Shown piece after piece: positions 25,460-33,689 of a stretch of DNA of 64,000 nucleotides. The translations under genes were made by a program, and so were the position numbers. The notes beneath the pieces are model-generated. The model did no database searches, had not been told where the DNA came from, and saw only the letters and a program-made list of their open reading frames with translations. Source of the DNA: Streptomyces marispadix (lineage in GTDB: Bacteria > Actinomycetota > Actinomycetes > Streptomycetales > Streptomycetaceae); the NCBI RefSeq assembly GCF_022524345.1, contig NZ_JAKWJU010000002.1, positions 1,426,001 through 1,490,000 on the forward strand, given 5' to 3'. Numbering within the stretch: the first letter of the stretch is position 1; each line of letters opens with the position of its first letter.

Positions 25460-26317
25460 ATGGCAGACGAACAGACGGAGGCACCGGACAGCACCGCGGT
25501 GCGGACCGCCCTCTGGCGGGCCATGCACCTCCAGGTCGACCCGCCGCCCCACGTGATCGAGGACGAGGTGGGCCTCCGGCTGGCAGCCCCCGGCGACGGC
25601 TGGCGCGACCGCCCGGACATGGACCCGCACGCCACCAGCACGTTCCGGGCGGCCATCGTGGCCCGCGCCCGCTTCATCGAGGACCTGGTGACCGAGCAGG
25701 CCGAGCGCGGCGTCACCCAGTACGTCATCCTGGGAGCCGGCCTGGACACCTTCGCCCAGCGCAAGCCCGAACTCGCCTCCCGCCTGCGGATCTTCGAGAT
25801 CGACCAGCCCGGCCCCCAGGCCTGGAAACGCCGCCGCCTGACCGACCTCGGCTACGGCATCCCCGACTGGCTGCACCTGGTGCCCGTCGACTTCGAGGAA
25901 AGCGAAGACTGGCTCAAGCAACTGGCCGCCGCCGGCTTCGACTCCAGCCGACCGGCGACCATCGTCTCCACCGGCGTCACCCCGTACCTCACCAAAGACG
26001 CCACCGCCGCCACCCTGCACCAGATCGCCGAACTCGCGCCCGGCTCGACGCTCGCCATGACCTTCCTGCTGCCGATCGAACTCGTCGACGCCGCCGACCG
26101 CTCCGGCCTCCAAAGAAGCAAGCAAGGCGCGCAAGCATCCGGAACACCGTTCATCAGCTTCTACAGCCCGCAGGAAATGGTCGCGCTGGCCCGGGAATCC
26201 GGCTTCCAAGACGCCCGGCACATCTCAGGAGCCTCCCTCGCCGAGCGCTACTTCGCCGATCGCACCGACGGCCTCCGCCCGTCAAGCGGCGAGGACCTGC
26301 TGCTCGCCACCACCTGA
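25460..26317 (+). CDS. class I SAM-dependent methyltransferase (LCM/TIGR00027 type)
   Basis: A 285-residue methyltransferase of the leucine carboxyl methyltransferase-like group common in actinobacteria. The SAM motif is YVILGAGLDTFAQR, followed by IFEIDQPGPQAWKRRRL (acidic residue for the ribose), FEESEDWLKQLAAAGFD, and the TGVTPYLTKDAT block. ATG 25460 is preceded by a modest GAGAGG. It probably O-methylates a small organic acid, but the substrate is unknown. Last gene of the RHH-led operon. Confidence 0.87.
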   Translation: MADEQTEAPDSTAVRTALWRAMHLQVDPPPHVIEDEVGLRLAAPGDGWRDRPDMDPHATSTFRAAIVARARFIEDLVTEQAERGVTQYVILGAGLDTFAQRKPELASRLRIFEIDQPGPQAWKRRRLTDLGYGIPDWLHLVPVDFEESEDWLKQLAAAGFDSSRPATIVSTGVTPYLTKDATAATLHQIAELAPGSTLAMTFLLPIELVDAADRSGLQRSKQGAQASGTPFISFYSPQEMVALARESGFQDARHISGASLAERYFADRTDGLRPSSGEDLLLATT

Positions 26318-26618
26318 CCATCGCCAGCCACGCGGCATCGCCCGCCTGCACAACCTCAATTCGTCGATTCGCTGCGTCCGTTCTGCGGACCTGTGTGCAC
26401 CTCGTGGCGTGGGCTCGGGCGGCGTTTCTTGCCTCTGGAGGTGGTCTGCCAGGCCCGGAGTGGGGGGTGTTGGTGCTGCCGCGCCGCGGCGACGTCGTCC
26501 GCCATGCGTCACGCCGACCGACCCCACACGGGGTGCAGAACTGAGTTGAGGTTCCTGTTGGCCCCGGCGCACCTTCCCCGGGGCCGGCAGGAACAGAGTC
26601 CGAGAGCGGGGTCAGCCT
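26318..26618. other. 301-base region without a gene
   Basis: Nothing convincing is coded here. A minus-strand frame contains QFCTPCGVGRRDAWRTT, but it has poor codon bias and no start. The region should contain the promoter of the MFS gene. Confidence 0.4.
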
Positions 26619-27827
26619 GTGCAGCAGTCTGCGGTCCGTACGGTCCCGGCTTCCGGGTTCAGTTCTGTGCTTCGCGTTCCGGGAATGCGCGCCGTGTTCG
26701 TGGCGCACGCCGTGTCCATGGTGGGCACTCTGGCAGCCGAGGTCGCGCTGTCGATCCTGATCTTCCAGCGAACCGGCTCGGCCCTGTGGTCGGCGCTGGT
26801 CCTCGTCTGCTCGTTTCTGCCTTACGCCGTGGGCGGCACCGTCTTGTCGTCACTCGCGGACCGCTTCCGGCCGCGGCGTGTGCTGGTCTGCTGCGATCTG
26901 CTCAGTGGAGCCTGCATCGCGGCGATGCTGGTACCGGGACTGCCGACCCTCGCCCTGCTGGGGCTGCTGCTCGTCACCGGGTTCATAGCGCCGCTCTTTC
27001 AGGGCGCGAGGGCCGCGAGCCTGTCCCACCTGCTGGACGAAGACCTCTTCCCTCTGGGCCGTTCGCTGTTGCGCACCATCAGCCAGACCGCGGTGGTCTC
27101 CGGATTCGCGGTCGGCAGCGTCCTGGTCGCTGCGATCGGGCCGCTGTGGCTTCTGGCAGCCGATGCGTGCAGTTTCGTCGTCTCGGCTGTGCTCATCGGT
27201 CTGTGCACACCCAGCGCTCCCGCCGGTGCCCCGGACGGCGGCCGGTCCCTGCGAGCCGTGGTGAAAGGGTCCGCGGACGGGCTGCGTCATATCTGGACCA
27301 ATCGGCCGCTAAGGCGACTGGTCGTGCTGACCTGGGCTGTTCCCGGGTTTTCGTCCGTGGGCGACGGCCTTGCCGTCGCCTACACGGCGGAGACGGGTTC
27401 CGCCGCCACGGCGGCGGGCTGGCTCTTCACCGGGTACGCCGCCGGCACGGTCGCGGGTGAACTCGTGGTGGCGAGGCTGTCACCGGATTCCCGGCGTCGT
27501 CTCATCACACCCTTGATCGTCGGCTCCCAGATCCCGCTGCTCGCGTTCTTCCTCGCCCCGTCCGTTCCCGTGGCGGCGGCCTTGCTGGCCCTCTCGGGCG
27601 CCGGCTTCGCGTGCAACCAGGGCATCGATCCGCTGATCCTGTCCGCGACGGCTCCCTCCTACCGGGGGCGCCTGTTCACGGTGCAGACAAGTGGTCTGAT
27701 GACGGTGCAGGGCCTGGGTGTCGCTGTCTCCGGTGCCCTGGGAACTCATTTCCAGCCGGGTGTCGTCATCGGGGCAACCGGGATCATCGGGAGCGTAGTC
27801 GTGCTCTGTCTGGCCCGTCGGCGCTGA
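26619..27827 (+). CDS. MFS exporter, DHA3 (MefA/enterobactin exporter-like) type
   Basis: A 402-residue transporter with 12 predicted spans. Helix 1 has VAHAVSMVGTLAAEVALSIL, motif A-like SSLADRFRPRRVLV follows helix 2-3, and there is GARAASLSHLLDEDLFPLGRSL between helices 4 and 5, which is typical of the DHA3 group. GTG 26619 starts the frame after a CGGGGTCAG region with no strong ribosome site. No regulator adjoins it. It is the last gene before the second rnpB-type repeat. Confidence 0.83.
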   Translation: MQQSAVRTVPASGFSSVLRVPGMRAVFVAHAVSMVGTLAAEVALSILIFQRTGSALWSALVLVCSFLPYAVGGTVLSSLADRFRPRRVLVCCDLLSGACIAAMLVPGLPTLALLGLLLVTGFIAPLFQGARAASLSHLLDEDLFPLGRSLLRTISQTAVVSGFAVGSVLVAAIGPLWLLAADACSFVVSAVLIGLCTPSAPAGAPDGGRSLRAVVKGSADGLRHIWTNRPLRRLVVLTWAVPGFSSVGDGLAVAYTAETGSAATAAGWLFTGYAAGTVAGELVVARLSPDSRRRLITPLIVGSQIPLLAFFLAPSVPVAAALLALSGAGFACNQGIDPLILSATAPSYRGRLFTVQTSGLMTVQGLGVAVSGALGTHFQPGVVIGATGIIGSVVVLCLARRR

Positions 27828-27897
27828 CCGGGCCGCCGTCCGGGCAGGTCACAGCCGGTTTGACCCCCACAGCAGCAGGTCAGACAGGGGCCTGGGA

Positions 27898-27923
27898 AGA
27901 ACCCGGCGTACAGGCCGACTCGT
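27898..27923 (+). repeat. direct repeat copy 2 of the rnpB 3' end (putative attR)
   Basis: Exact 26-base copy of 19077-19102, starting AGAACCCGGCGTACAGG. After a short diverged stretch the block GTCGAAACCGC follows at 27939-27949, as it does after copy 1. The upstream sequence differs, so only the rnpB terminus and its immediate flank are shared. It lies between the MFS gene and the end of the hydrolase gene, which stops at 27952. Confidence 0.8.
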
Positions 27924-27951
27924 ACGTCTCGTCTCGCCGTCGAAACCGCGT

Positions 27952-28938
27952 TCAGGCGGGCAGGGCCGCGAGCCAGCCGGTCAGGATGCGGTTGACCTCG
28001 TCGGGGCGTTCCTGCTGGATCCAGTGGCCGCAGCCGTCGAGGAGGTGCGAGGAGACCAGGCCCGGCAGGGTGGTGGGGTAGGCCTCGATGGCATCGGCCA
28101 TCCAGTTCGTGGAGGCGTCCAGCGCGCCGCCGACGAACAGGGACGGCTGAGTGACGGGGGCGCCGTCGAAGTCGGCGAGGTCCTCCCAGTCGCGGTCCAT
28201 GTTGCGGTAGCGGTTGAGCGCACCGCTCATGCCCGTCCGCTCGAACTCCCCGGCGTAGACGTCGAGATCGGCCTCGCTGAGCCAGGCCGGGAGCCTGCCG
28301 GAGGGAAACCGTTCGCGCAGCGTCCCGCCCGGGCTCGTGAAGTGCGGGTCCGGGGCGCCGGGGCCCGGCATGGTGTCACCGGACATCGCGGCGTAGAAGC
28401 CGGAGAGCCAGCCGCGGACGTCCGGTTCGATCTCGGCCTCGGCCCGTCCGGGCTCCTGGAAGTAGCTGACGTAGAACTCCTCGTCGCCACCCATCCGCGA
28501 GAAGACGTCGCTGGGCCGCGGGCCGCCGCGCGGGGCGTAGGGCACGCTCAGCAGCGCGATGCCGTGGAAGACGTCGGGCCTGACCAGGGCGGAGCCGGCG
28601 GCGATCTGCGAGCCCCAGTCGTGGCCCACGATCACTGCCGACTCCTCGCCCAGGGCGTGCACCACGGCGACGCTGTCCTCGACCAGGTCGAGCATCCGGT
28701 ACGCGTCGACGCCGTCGGGCCTGGAGCTACGGCCGTAGCCGCGGACGTCGACCGCGACCGCCCGATACCCGGCGGCGGCCAGAACGGGAAGCTGGTGGCG
28801 CCAGGAGTACCAGGACTCGGGGAATCCGTGCACCAGCAGCACCAGTGGTCCCGTTCCCTGTTCGACCAGGTGGATTCTGCCGGCGGGTGAGGAGACCAGG
28901 CGATGTGTGCCCTGCGTTGAAGGTGCGGGCAGAGACAT
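27952..28938 (-). CDS. alpha/beta hydrolase, epoxide hydrolase-like
   Basis: A 328-residue alpha/beta-hydrolase. The oxyanion motif HGFPESWYSWRHQLPVLAAAGYRAVAVDVRGYG and nucleophile elbow VGHDWGS (Asp) are those of soluble epoxide hydrolases and related dehalogenases; the catalytic His is in GCGHWIQQERPDEVN. The cap domain spans about residues 140 to 230. It should open epoxides or act on similar xenobiotics; the substrate is unknown. The gene ends three bases from the repeated rnpB flank, so the boundary of the inserted DNA is very near its stop codon. It stands 86 bases upstream-side from the PH-domain gene, which has the same orientation. Confidence 0.87.
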   Translation of the reverse strand: MSLPAPSTQGTHRLVSSPAGRIHLVEQGTGPLVLLVHGFPESWYSWRHQLPVLAAAGYRAVAVDVRGYGRSSRPDGVDAYRMLDLVEDSVAVVHALGEESAVIVGHDWGSQIAAGSALVRPDVFHGIALLSVPYAPRGGPRPSDVFSRMGGDEEFYVSYFQEPGRAEAEIEPDVRGWLSGFYAAMSGDTMPGPGAPDPHFTSPGGTLRERFPSGRLPAWLSEADLDVYAGEFERTGMSGALNRYRNMDRDWEDLADFDGAPVTQPSLFVGGALDASTNWMADAIEAYPTTLPGLVSSHLLDGCGHWIQQERPDEVNRILTGWLAALPA

Positions 28939-29023
28939 GCGTCCTCCAGGGTTTCGGCTGTGACGACACCGGCTCGGCAATCGCGTCACCAGTTCCGCGG
29001 GAGACAGCGGAACGGGTGACCGG

Positions 29024-29557
29024 TCACTGGTAGCGCTTGCCCGCGAAGCTGTTCAGAGCCGTTTCGAGACCCTGCTCGCGGGTGCGTGTGTCCTGCTTCC
29101 AGGGGGAGGCGACCGTGCACTTCAGTACGCCCGCGCCGGCACGGAGGGGGGCCGGGATCCTGGTGTCGGCATTCGCGTCGAGGGCCGCCGTGAAGGTGAG
29201 TGCCCGCTGGTTCTTCTTCCTGCTGAACGTGACGGAGGCGACGTCCCGCCAGGGCACCTTCACCGTGTGCCGGCCGTGCCGCACGGTGAGCCCGTCGGCC
29301 CCTACGTGCAGCGCCCTGGCCTGAAGGAGCGGCAGCGAGACCCTCAGCCCGTGGAGCACGCAGAGCAGCGTGATCACGATCGCGTACACGGACATGACCG
29401 GGACCTTGTCGAACCCCAGGCCGAGCAGCAGGAGCAGGGCGTCGATCGTCAGCGCCCACCCGGCGGGCCGCCGCATGCGACGCAGGAAGACATCCGGGCC
29501 CCACTCCTCCACGGTGAACGAGCCGCCATCCGGCCCGCCCACGGCCGGTTCGCTCAT
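29024..29557 (-). CDS. membrane-anchored bacterial PH-domain protein (possibly the tail of the kinase gene)
   Basis: From ATG 29557 the frame codes for 177 residues: two membrane segments (WALTIDALLLLLGLGF and VYAIVITLLCVLHGL) followed by a PH-like beta domain with LHVGADGLTVRHGRHTVKVPWRDVASV. The ATG overlaps the kinase stop as ATGA. However, this same frame keeps good codon bias for about 170 bases upstream of the ATG, giving an Ala/Pro/Thr linker, whereas the kinase frame there is poor. So the domain may really be the C-terminal part of the kinase, separated by a frameshift. Confidence 0.65.
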   Translation of the reverse strand: MSEPAVGGPDGGSFTVEEWGPDVFLRRMRRPAGWALTIDALLLLLGLGFDKVPVMSVYAIVITLLCVLHGLRVSLPLLQARALHVGADGLTVRHGRHTVKVPWRDVASVTFSRKKNQRALTFTAALDANADTRIPAPLRAGAGVLKCTVASPWKQDTRTREQGLETALNSFAGKRYQ

Positions 29558-30552
29558 CGGCGCTTTCCGCGGGTCCGTCGAGGGCGGCCTCGTCGCGGCC
29601 GTCGCGCCGGCCGAACCCCCTTGCTGCGGGCCGGTGGTCGCCGGCGCGTCCGCATCCGGACCGCTCGTCGGCGCGTCCGTCCACGGCTCCGCTCCGGCGG
29701 CTCTGTGCGCGGTGCGCGGATCGGGGACCGCGGCCGCTGGTGTGCGAGGCGCGAGACGAGCGCAGCGGCGCTGGGGCGGTCCTCCGGTGCCTTCCGCAGG
29801 CAGTCCAGCGCCAACTCCCGCAGGCCGTACGGCGTCGCACCGAGGTCGGGCTCCTCGTAGACGACGCGGAACAGCAGGGTGTGGGAGGGGCCTTCGCCGA
29901 AGGGCCCGTTCCCCGTGGCCGCGTAGACGAGCAGTGAGCCGAGGGAGAAGACGTCCGCAGGCGGTCCGGCCGGCTGCCCCTGTGCCTGTTCGGGCGACAT
30001 GAAACCCGGCGTGCCGAGGATGGTTCCCGCCCTGGTCAGATCGGTGCTTCCGGCGGTCTCCAAGGTCTCGAAGGCCTTGGAGACGCCGAAGTCGATGACC
30101 CTCGGACCGTCGTCGACGAGGAGGACGTTGGAGGGCTTCAGATCGCGGTGCACGAGGCCCGTCTTGTGGAACGACGCGAGCGCCTCCGCCAGTCCACCGG
30201 TGAGCCTGCGTACCTCTTCCTCGTCCAACGGGCCGTGCCGGGCGACGCGTTCGGCGAGGGAAGGTCCGTCCACGTACTGACTGGCGATCCACGGCACCGC
30301 CGCGTCCGGGTCCGCGTCGACGACCTGCGCGGTCCAGAAGCCGCCCGCCCGCATGGCGAGTTTGGCCTCCCGCCGGAAGCGTTCACGGAAACCGGAAGAG
30401 GACGCCAGGTCCTCCCGCACCACCTTGACGGCGACCCGCCGCCCGGCAGGGGACTGACCGAGGAACACCCGGCCCATCCCGCCCGAGCCCAGCCGGAAGG
30501 TCAACCGGTACGGGCCGACGACCCGCGGATCCCCGGCTTCCAACGGCTTCAT
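29554..30552 (-). CDS. PASTA-less serine/threonine protein kinase with an apparent C-terminal frameshift
   Basis: The frame codes for 332 residues with a complete Hanks-type kinase domain: GSGGMGRVF glycine loop, VAVKVV lysine, HRDLKPSNVLL catalytic loop, IDFGVSK in place of DFG with the Asp retained, GTPGFMSPEQ and PPADVFSLG. The domain ends near RPSAAALVSRLAHQ. The last 55 to 60 residues are extremely Arg-rich with many CGA codons and low third-position GC, while the neighbouring frame is well biased there; a shift near 29715-29740 would join the kinase to the membrane/PH part downstream. It may phosphorylate proteins in response to a membrane signal. Confidence 0.8.
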   Translation of the reverse strand: MKPLEAGDPRVVGPYRLTFRLGSGGMGRVFLGQSPAGRRVAVKVVREDLASSSGFRERFRREAKLAMRAGGFWTAQVVDADPDAAVPWIASQYVDGPSLAERVARHGPLDEEEVRRLTGGLAEALASFHKTGLVHRDLKPSNVLLVDDGPRVIDFGVSKAFETLETAGSTDLTRAGTILGTPGFMSPEQAQGQPAGPPADVFSLGSLLVYAATGNGPFGEGPSHTLLFRVVYEEPDLGATPYGLRELALDCLRKAPEDRPSAAALVSRLAHQRPRSPIRAPRTEPPERSRGRTRRRAVRMRTRRRPPARSKGVRPARRPRRGRPRRTRGKRR

Positions 30553-30954
30553 CGAACCCCCCGCTTGACTGTGGCCTCACGCCTTACCTTCCGCGCCCAC
30601 CATAGTGATGTCGCCCCTGACGCCTCATTGGTTCCGTTCAGCGGCTCGACGGTGCCCGGAGGACGAGCAGGTGCGGGTGATGCGGCAGGTGGTCGAATTC
30701 CGGACGCCGCCCGGGAGTTCGGGCACGCGGTCTTATCGCGCCGGTGCCCGTGCGGCGCGGTGGGACCGCGCGCCGATCGCTGCCTTACGAGCCGTGGACG
30801 ACGGCCGAACTCCCAGCCGCTCAACGCCGGTTGAGGGCGGCTGAGCCGCTGAGCCAGGAGGCGGATCGAGAATGGCCGAGAGCACGGTGTGATCCGCCCG
30901 CCGATGCGGTTTAGGTGAAGGGGGCGAGGTGCCGGGCCGGGCGAGGGGGGACGG
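30553..30954. other. 402-base divergent intergenic region
   Basis: It lies between the divergent kinase and GMC oxidoreductase genes and should contain both promoters. Ribosome-site-like purine runs precede both starts. No repeat, palindrome or convincing small gene is seen. Confidence 0.4.
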
Positions 30955-32511
30955 GTGTACGACTACATCATCGTGGGTGCCGGGTCGGCGGGGTGTGTGC
31001 TGGCGGGCCGGCTCACCGAGGACGAGAGCGCACGCGTTCTGCTCATCGAGGCAGGGCCCGTGGACGAGGCCCGGGAAATCCACGTTCCGGCCGCGTTCAG
31101 CAAGCTTTTCCAGACGAAGTACGACTGGAGTTACCTGAGCGAGTGCGAACCGGGGTTGGACGGCCGCCGCCGCTATCTGCCCCGGGGCCGGATGCTCGGC
31201 GGCTCATCGTCGATGAACGCCATGATCTACATACGCGGCAATCGCCGCGACTACGACGGCTGGGCGGCCGGCGGCGCCGACGGGTGGAGCTGGCAGGAGG
31301 TCCTGCCGTACTTCCTTCGCGCCGAGGACTTCTCGGGCACCGCGTCACCGTGGCACTCCACCGGCGGACCCCTCACGGTCAGCGAAGGCCGCTCCCGGCA
31401 TCCGCTCATGGACGCCTATGTGACGGCCGCCCAGGAAGCCGGCCACCCCTACACCACCGATTTCAACGGCCCCGAACAGGACGGCGTCGGCTACTACCAC
31501 CTCACTCAGCGCGACGGTCTGCGCTGTAGCACGGCTGACGCGTATCTGCGGCCGGCCTTGTCCCGGCCGAACCTCGAAGTGCTCACCGGCGCCCAGTGCA
31601 CGCGCGTTCTGCTCGACGGCGACCGTGCGACCGGCGTCGAGGTCGACCGCGACGGCGAACTGCTGCAATTGCGCGCCGAACGGGAAGTGTTGCTGTCGGC
31701 CGGTGCGTACAACTCCCCGCAGCTGCTGATGCTCTCCGGCATCGGCGTGGCCGATGAACTGGCGGCCCACGGCATCACGCCCCACGCCGGCCTCCCGGTG
31801 GGCGAGAACCTCCAGGACCATCCGCACGTCGGCCTGTGCTACCTCACCGACAGCGAGTCACTGCTCGGCGCCGAGACACCTCGGAACGTGCGCCTGCTGG
31901 AGACCGAGGGCCGCGGCCCGCTCACCTCGAACGTCGGCGAGGCCGGTGGATTCCACCGCACCCGCGAAGGACTGGACGCCCCCGACATCCAGGTGCACGC
32001 CACCCCGGTGATGTTCCACGAGGAGGGCATCAGCCCCGTCACCGACCATGCCTTCATGTTCGGCGCGGTCCTGCTCGCCCCCACGAGCCGGGGCAAGGTC
32101 TCCCTGCGGTCGGCGATTCCCAGCGCCAAACCGCACATCCTGCACAACTACCTGACCGCCGAGGACGACCGCGCCACGATGATCCGGGCGCTCAGGATGC
32201 TGCTCGACATCGCGCACCAGCCGAGCCTGCGCAAGCACCGCCGCGCCGACTTCCGCGTACCCCGCTCCACGGACGACGCCGGCCTTCTCGCCTTCGCCCA
32301 GCGTGAGTTGCAGACCCTCTACCACCCCGCGGGCAGTTGCTCCATGGGGCCCGTCGTGGACTCCCGGCTCAGGGTGCACGGCGTGAACGGCCTGCGGGTG
32401 GTGGACGCCTCCGTGATGCCCACCGTGGTACGGGGCAACACCAACGCCCCTACGATCATGATCGCGGAGAAGGCGGCGGACATGATCCGTGGCCTCCCGG
32501 CACCGGTGTGA
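30955..32511 (+). CDS. GMC-family FAD-dependent oxidoreductase (choline dehydrogenase-like)
   Basis: A 518-residue flavoenzyme. The N-terminal FAD motif is [19 protein letters not shown], followed by [20 protein letters not shown] (GMC signature 1) and [15 protein letters not shown] (signature 2). The C-terminal active-site His is in [11 protein letters not shown] and the Asn-containing partner in [17 protein letters not shown]. It oxidises alcohols, for example choline-like or alkanol substrates; the substrate is not determined. GTG 30955 places the first glycine motif at residue 8. No partner aldehyde dehydrogenase adjoins it. Confidence 0.88.
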   Translation: MYDYIIVGAGSAGCVLAGRLTEDESARVLLIEAGPVDEAREIHVPAAFSKLFQTKYDWSYLSECEPGLDGRRRYLPRGRMLGGSSSMNAMIYIRGNRRDYDGWAAGGADGWSWQEVLPYFLRAEDFSGTASPWHSTGGPLTVSEGRSRHPLMDAYVTAAQEAGHPYTTDFNGPEQDGVGYYHLTQRDGLRCSTADAYLRPALSRPNLEVLTGAQCTRVLLDGDRATGVEVDRDGELLQLRAEREVLLSAGAYNSPQLLMLSGIGVADELAAHGITPHAGLPVGENLQDHPHVGLCYLTDSESLLGAETPRNVRLLETEGRGPLTSNVGEAGGFHRTREGLDAPDIQVHATPVMFHEEGISPVTDHAFMFGAVLLAPTSRGKVSLRSAIPSAKPHILHNYLTAEDDRATMIRALRMLLDIAHQPSLRKHRRADFRVPRSTDDAGLLAFAQRELQTLYHPAGSCSMGPVVDSRLRVHGVNGLRVVDASVMPTVVRGNTNAPTIMIAEKAADMIRGLPAPV

Positions 32512-32720
32512 CGGTGGGAGGCGGCTGCTCCCGCCAGGCCGCTGTTTCTCTACCGTTGGCGGGGACTGATGCATCCTCGCCGCTCTAGCTCGGTGCCCTC
32601 CAGGCAACTCCCGTTCATGCAGGCCGCATTCGCCGCCGACACGACCATCGGAGTCCGAACGTTCCGGCCGCCGGTAGCATTCGCACGCCGACGACAATGC
32701 AGTGAGCACGGGGGCAGCAC

Positions 32721-33608
32721 ATGAGCAACTCCTTCGGTCCGCCTGGGCAGTTCGGCCCACCCGGTACGCCGCCCGGTCCCCCTCCCGGCCACGTGCCGGG
32801 CCCACCGGGACCTGCCGGACAGCCCGGGGCCCCCGGCTCCTTCGGCCCTGCTCAGCCAGGCCCTCCCAACGGCAACAACGTGGCCGTCATCGTCGTCGTC
32901 CTCGCTGTCTGCGCCCTCCTCGGGCTCGGCGTGCTCGTCTGGCTCCTGCCGTACCTGCTGACAGGCGGCTCGGACAACAACGCCACGCCGGCCACGTCCC
33001 CCTCATCCTCCTACAGCGCTTCGAGCGGAGGCTCGTACGAGAACCCGGGCTCCGGCGCCAGTTCGACGACACCTCCCGACCCGACCGCCTCGGCGTTCGA
33101 CGACGTCTCGTCGGGCGACTGCCTCAGCGTCTACGACACGGGCAAGGGCGGGGAGACCACCGTGGACTGGAGCAGCGAGATGCCGTCCGCCCCTGTGTCC
33201 TGTGACAGTTCGGACGCGACCGTACGCGTGTCCCAGGCCGGTACGTACACCAGTAGCTGCAAGTCCGGGACGGGGCACTCGTACTGGTCCTACCAGCCCT
33301 CGGGCGGCGGGGAGACCAGGGTCCTCTGCCTCACCCGCATCTACCGGAAGAACTACTGCCTGCTCGGCAAGCAGTCGGGCAGCGGCGCGAGCCCGCAGAT
33401 CTCCCTGGGCTCGATGACGGCGGTGGAGTGCACGGACGAGCAAGTCCCCGTCCCCTACAACCAGATCATGCAGATCACCGGCGTCTACGACGCGCCTGTC
33501 GGCGCCACGGCCGACGACTGCACGCGCACCCCCGGCGACCAGACGCGGTACTGGGCGTGGAAGGTCGACGACGGGGACACGCTGCTCTGCACCACGATCT
33601 ACGACTGA
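32721..33608 (+). CDS. single-span membrane protein with proline-rich N-terminus and cysteine-rich outer domain
   Basis: A 295-residue protein. The first 50 residues are Pro/Gly repeats (FGPPGQFGPPGTPPGPPPG), then one membrane span (VAVIVVVLAVCALLGLGVLVWLLPYLL), a Ser/Thr/Gly-rich linker and an outer domain with eight cysteines, likely four disulfides (GDCLSVYD, VSCDSS, SCKSG, VLCLTR, NYCLLG, VECTD, DDCTR, LLCTT). Similar proteins are common in streptomycetes but have no known function. It is convergent with the MinD-fusion gene. Confidence 0.65.
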   Translation: MSNSFGPPGQFGPPGTPPGPPPGHVPGPPGPAGQPGAPGSFGPAQPGPPNGNNVAVIVVVLAVCALLGLGVLVWLLPYLLTGGSDNNATPATSPSSSYSASSGGSYENPGSGASSTTPPDPTASAFDDVSSGDCLSVYDTGKGGETTVDWSSEMPSAPVSCDSSDATVRVSQAGTYTSSCKSGTGHSYWSYQPSGGGETRVLCLTRIYRKNYCLLGKQSGSGASPQISLGSMTAVECTDEQVPVPYNQIMQITGVYDAPVGATADDCTRTPGDQTRYWAWKVDDGDTLLCTTIYD

Positions 33609-33689
33609 CGGGAACTGAACTGACGGGCTTGAAGGGGACCCAACTGACGGACGCCCGTGGAGTCCGAAGAGTGCAAGCCTGAAGCCTGG

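Larger units (their letters stand above)
19077..27923. mobile_element. putative genomic island inserted at the rnpB 3' end
   Basis: The 8.8-kb segment is bounded by an exact 26-base direct repeat of the rnpB terminus. Its content is accessory: small one-component regulators each paired with one or two effector genes, two exporters, a methyltransferase and an apparent transposase fragment near 22241-22290. No integrase, excisionase or replication gene is visible, so the element is either decayed, mobilised in trans, or a remnant of a larger insertion. Confidence 0.55.

Noticed and set aside
26282..26708. Minus-strand frame with FCTPCG motif
   Set aside because: Only one CxxC, poor third-position GC and no plausible start; most likely chance.
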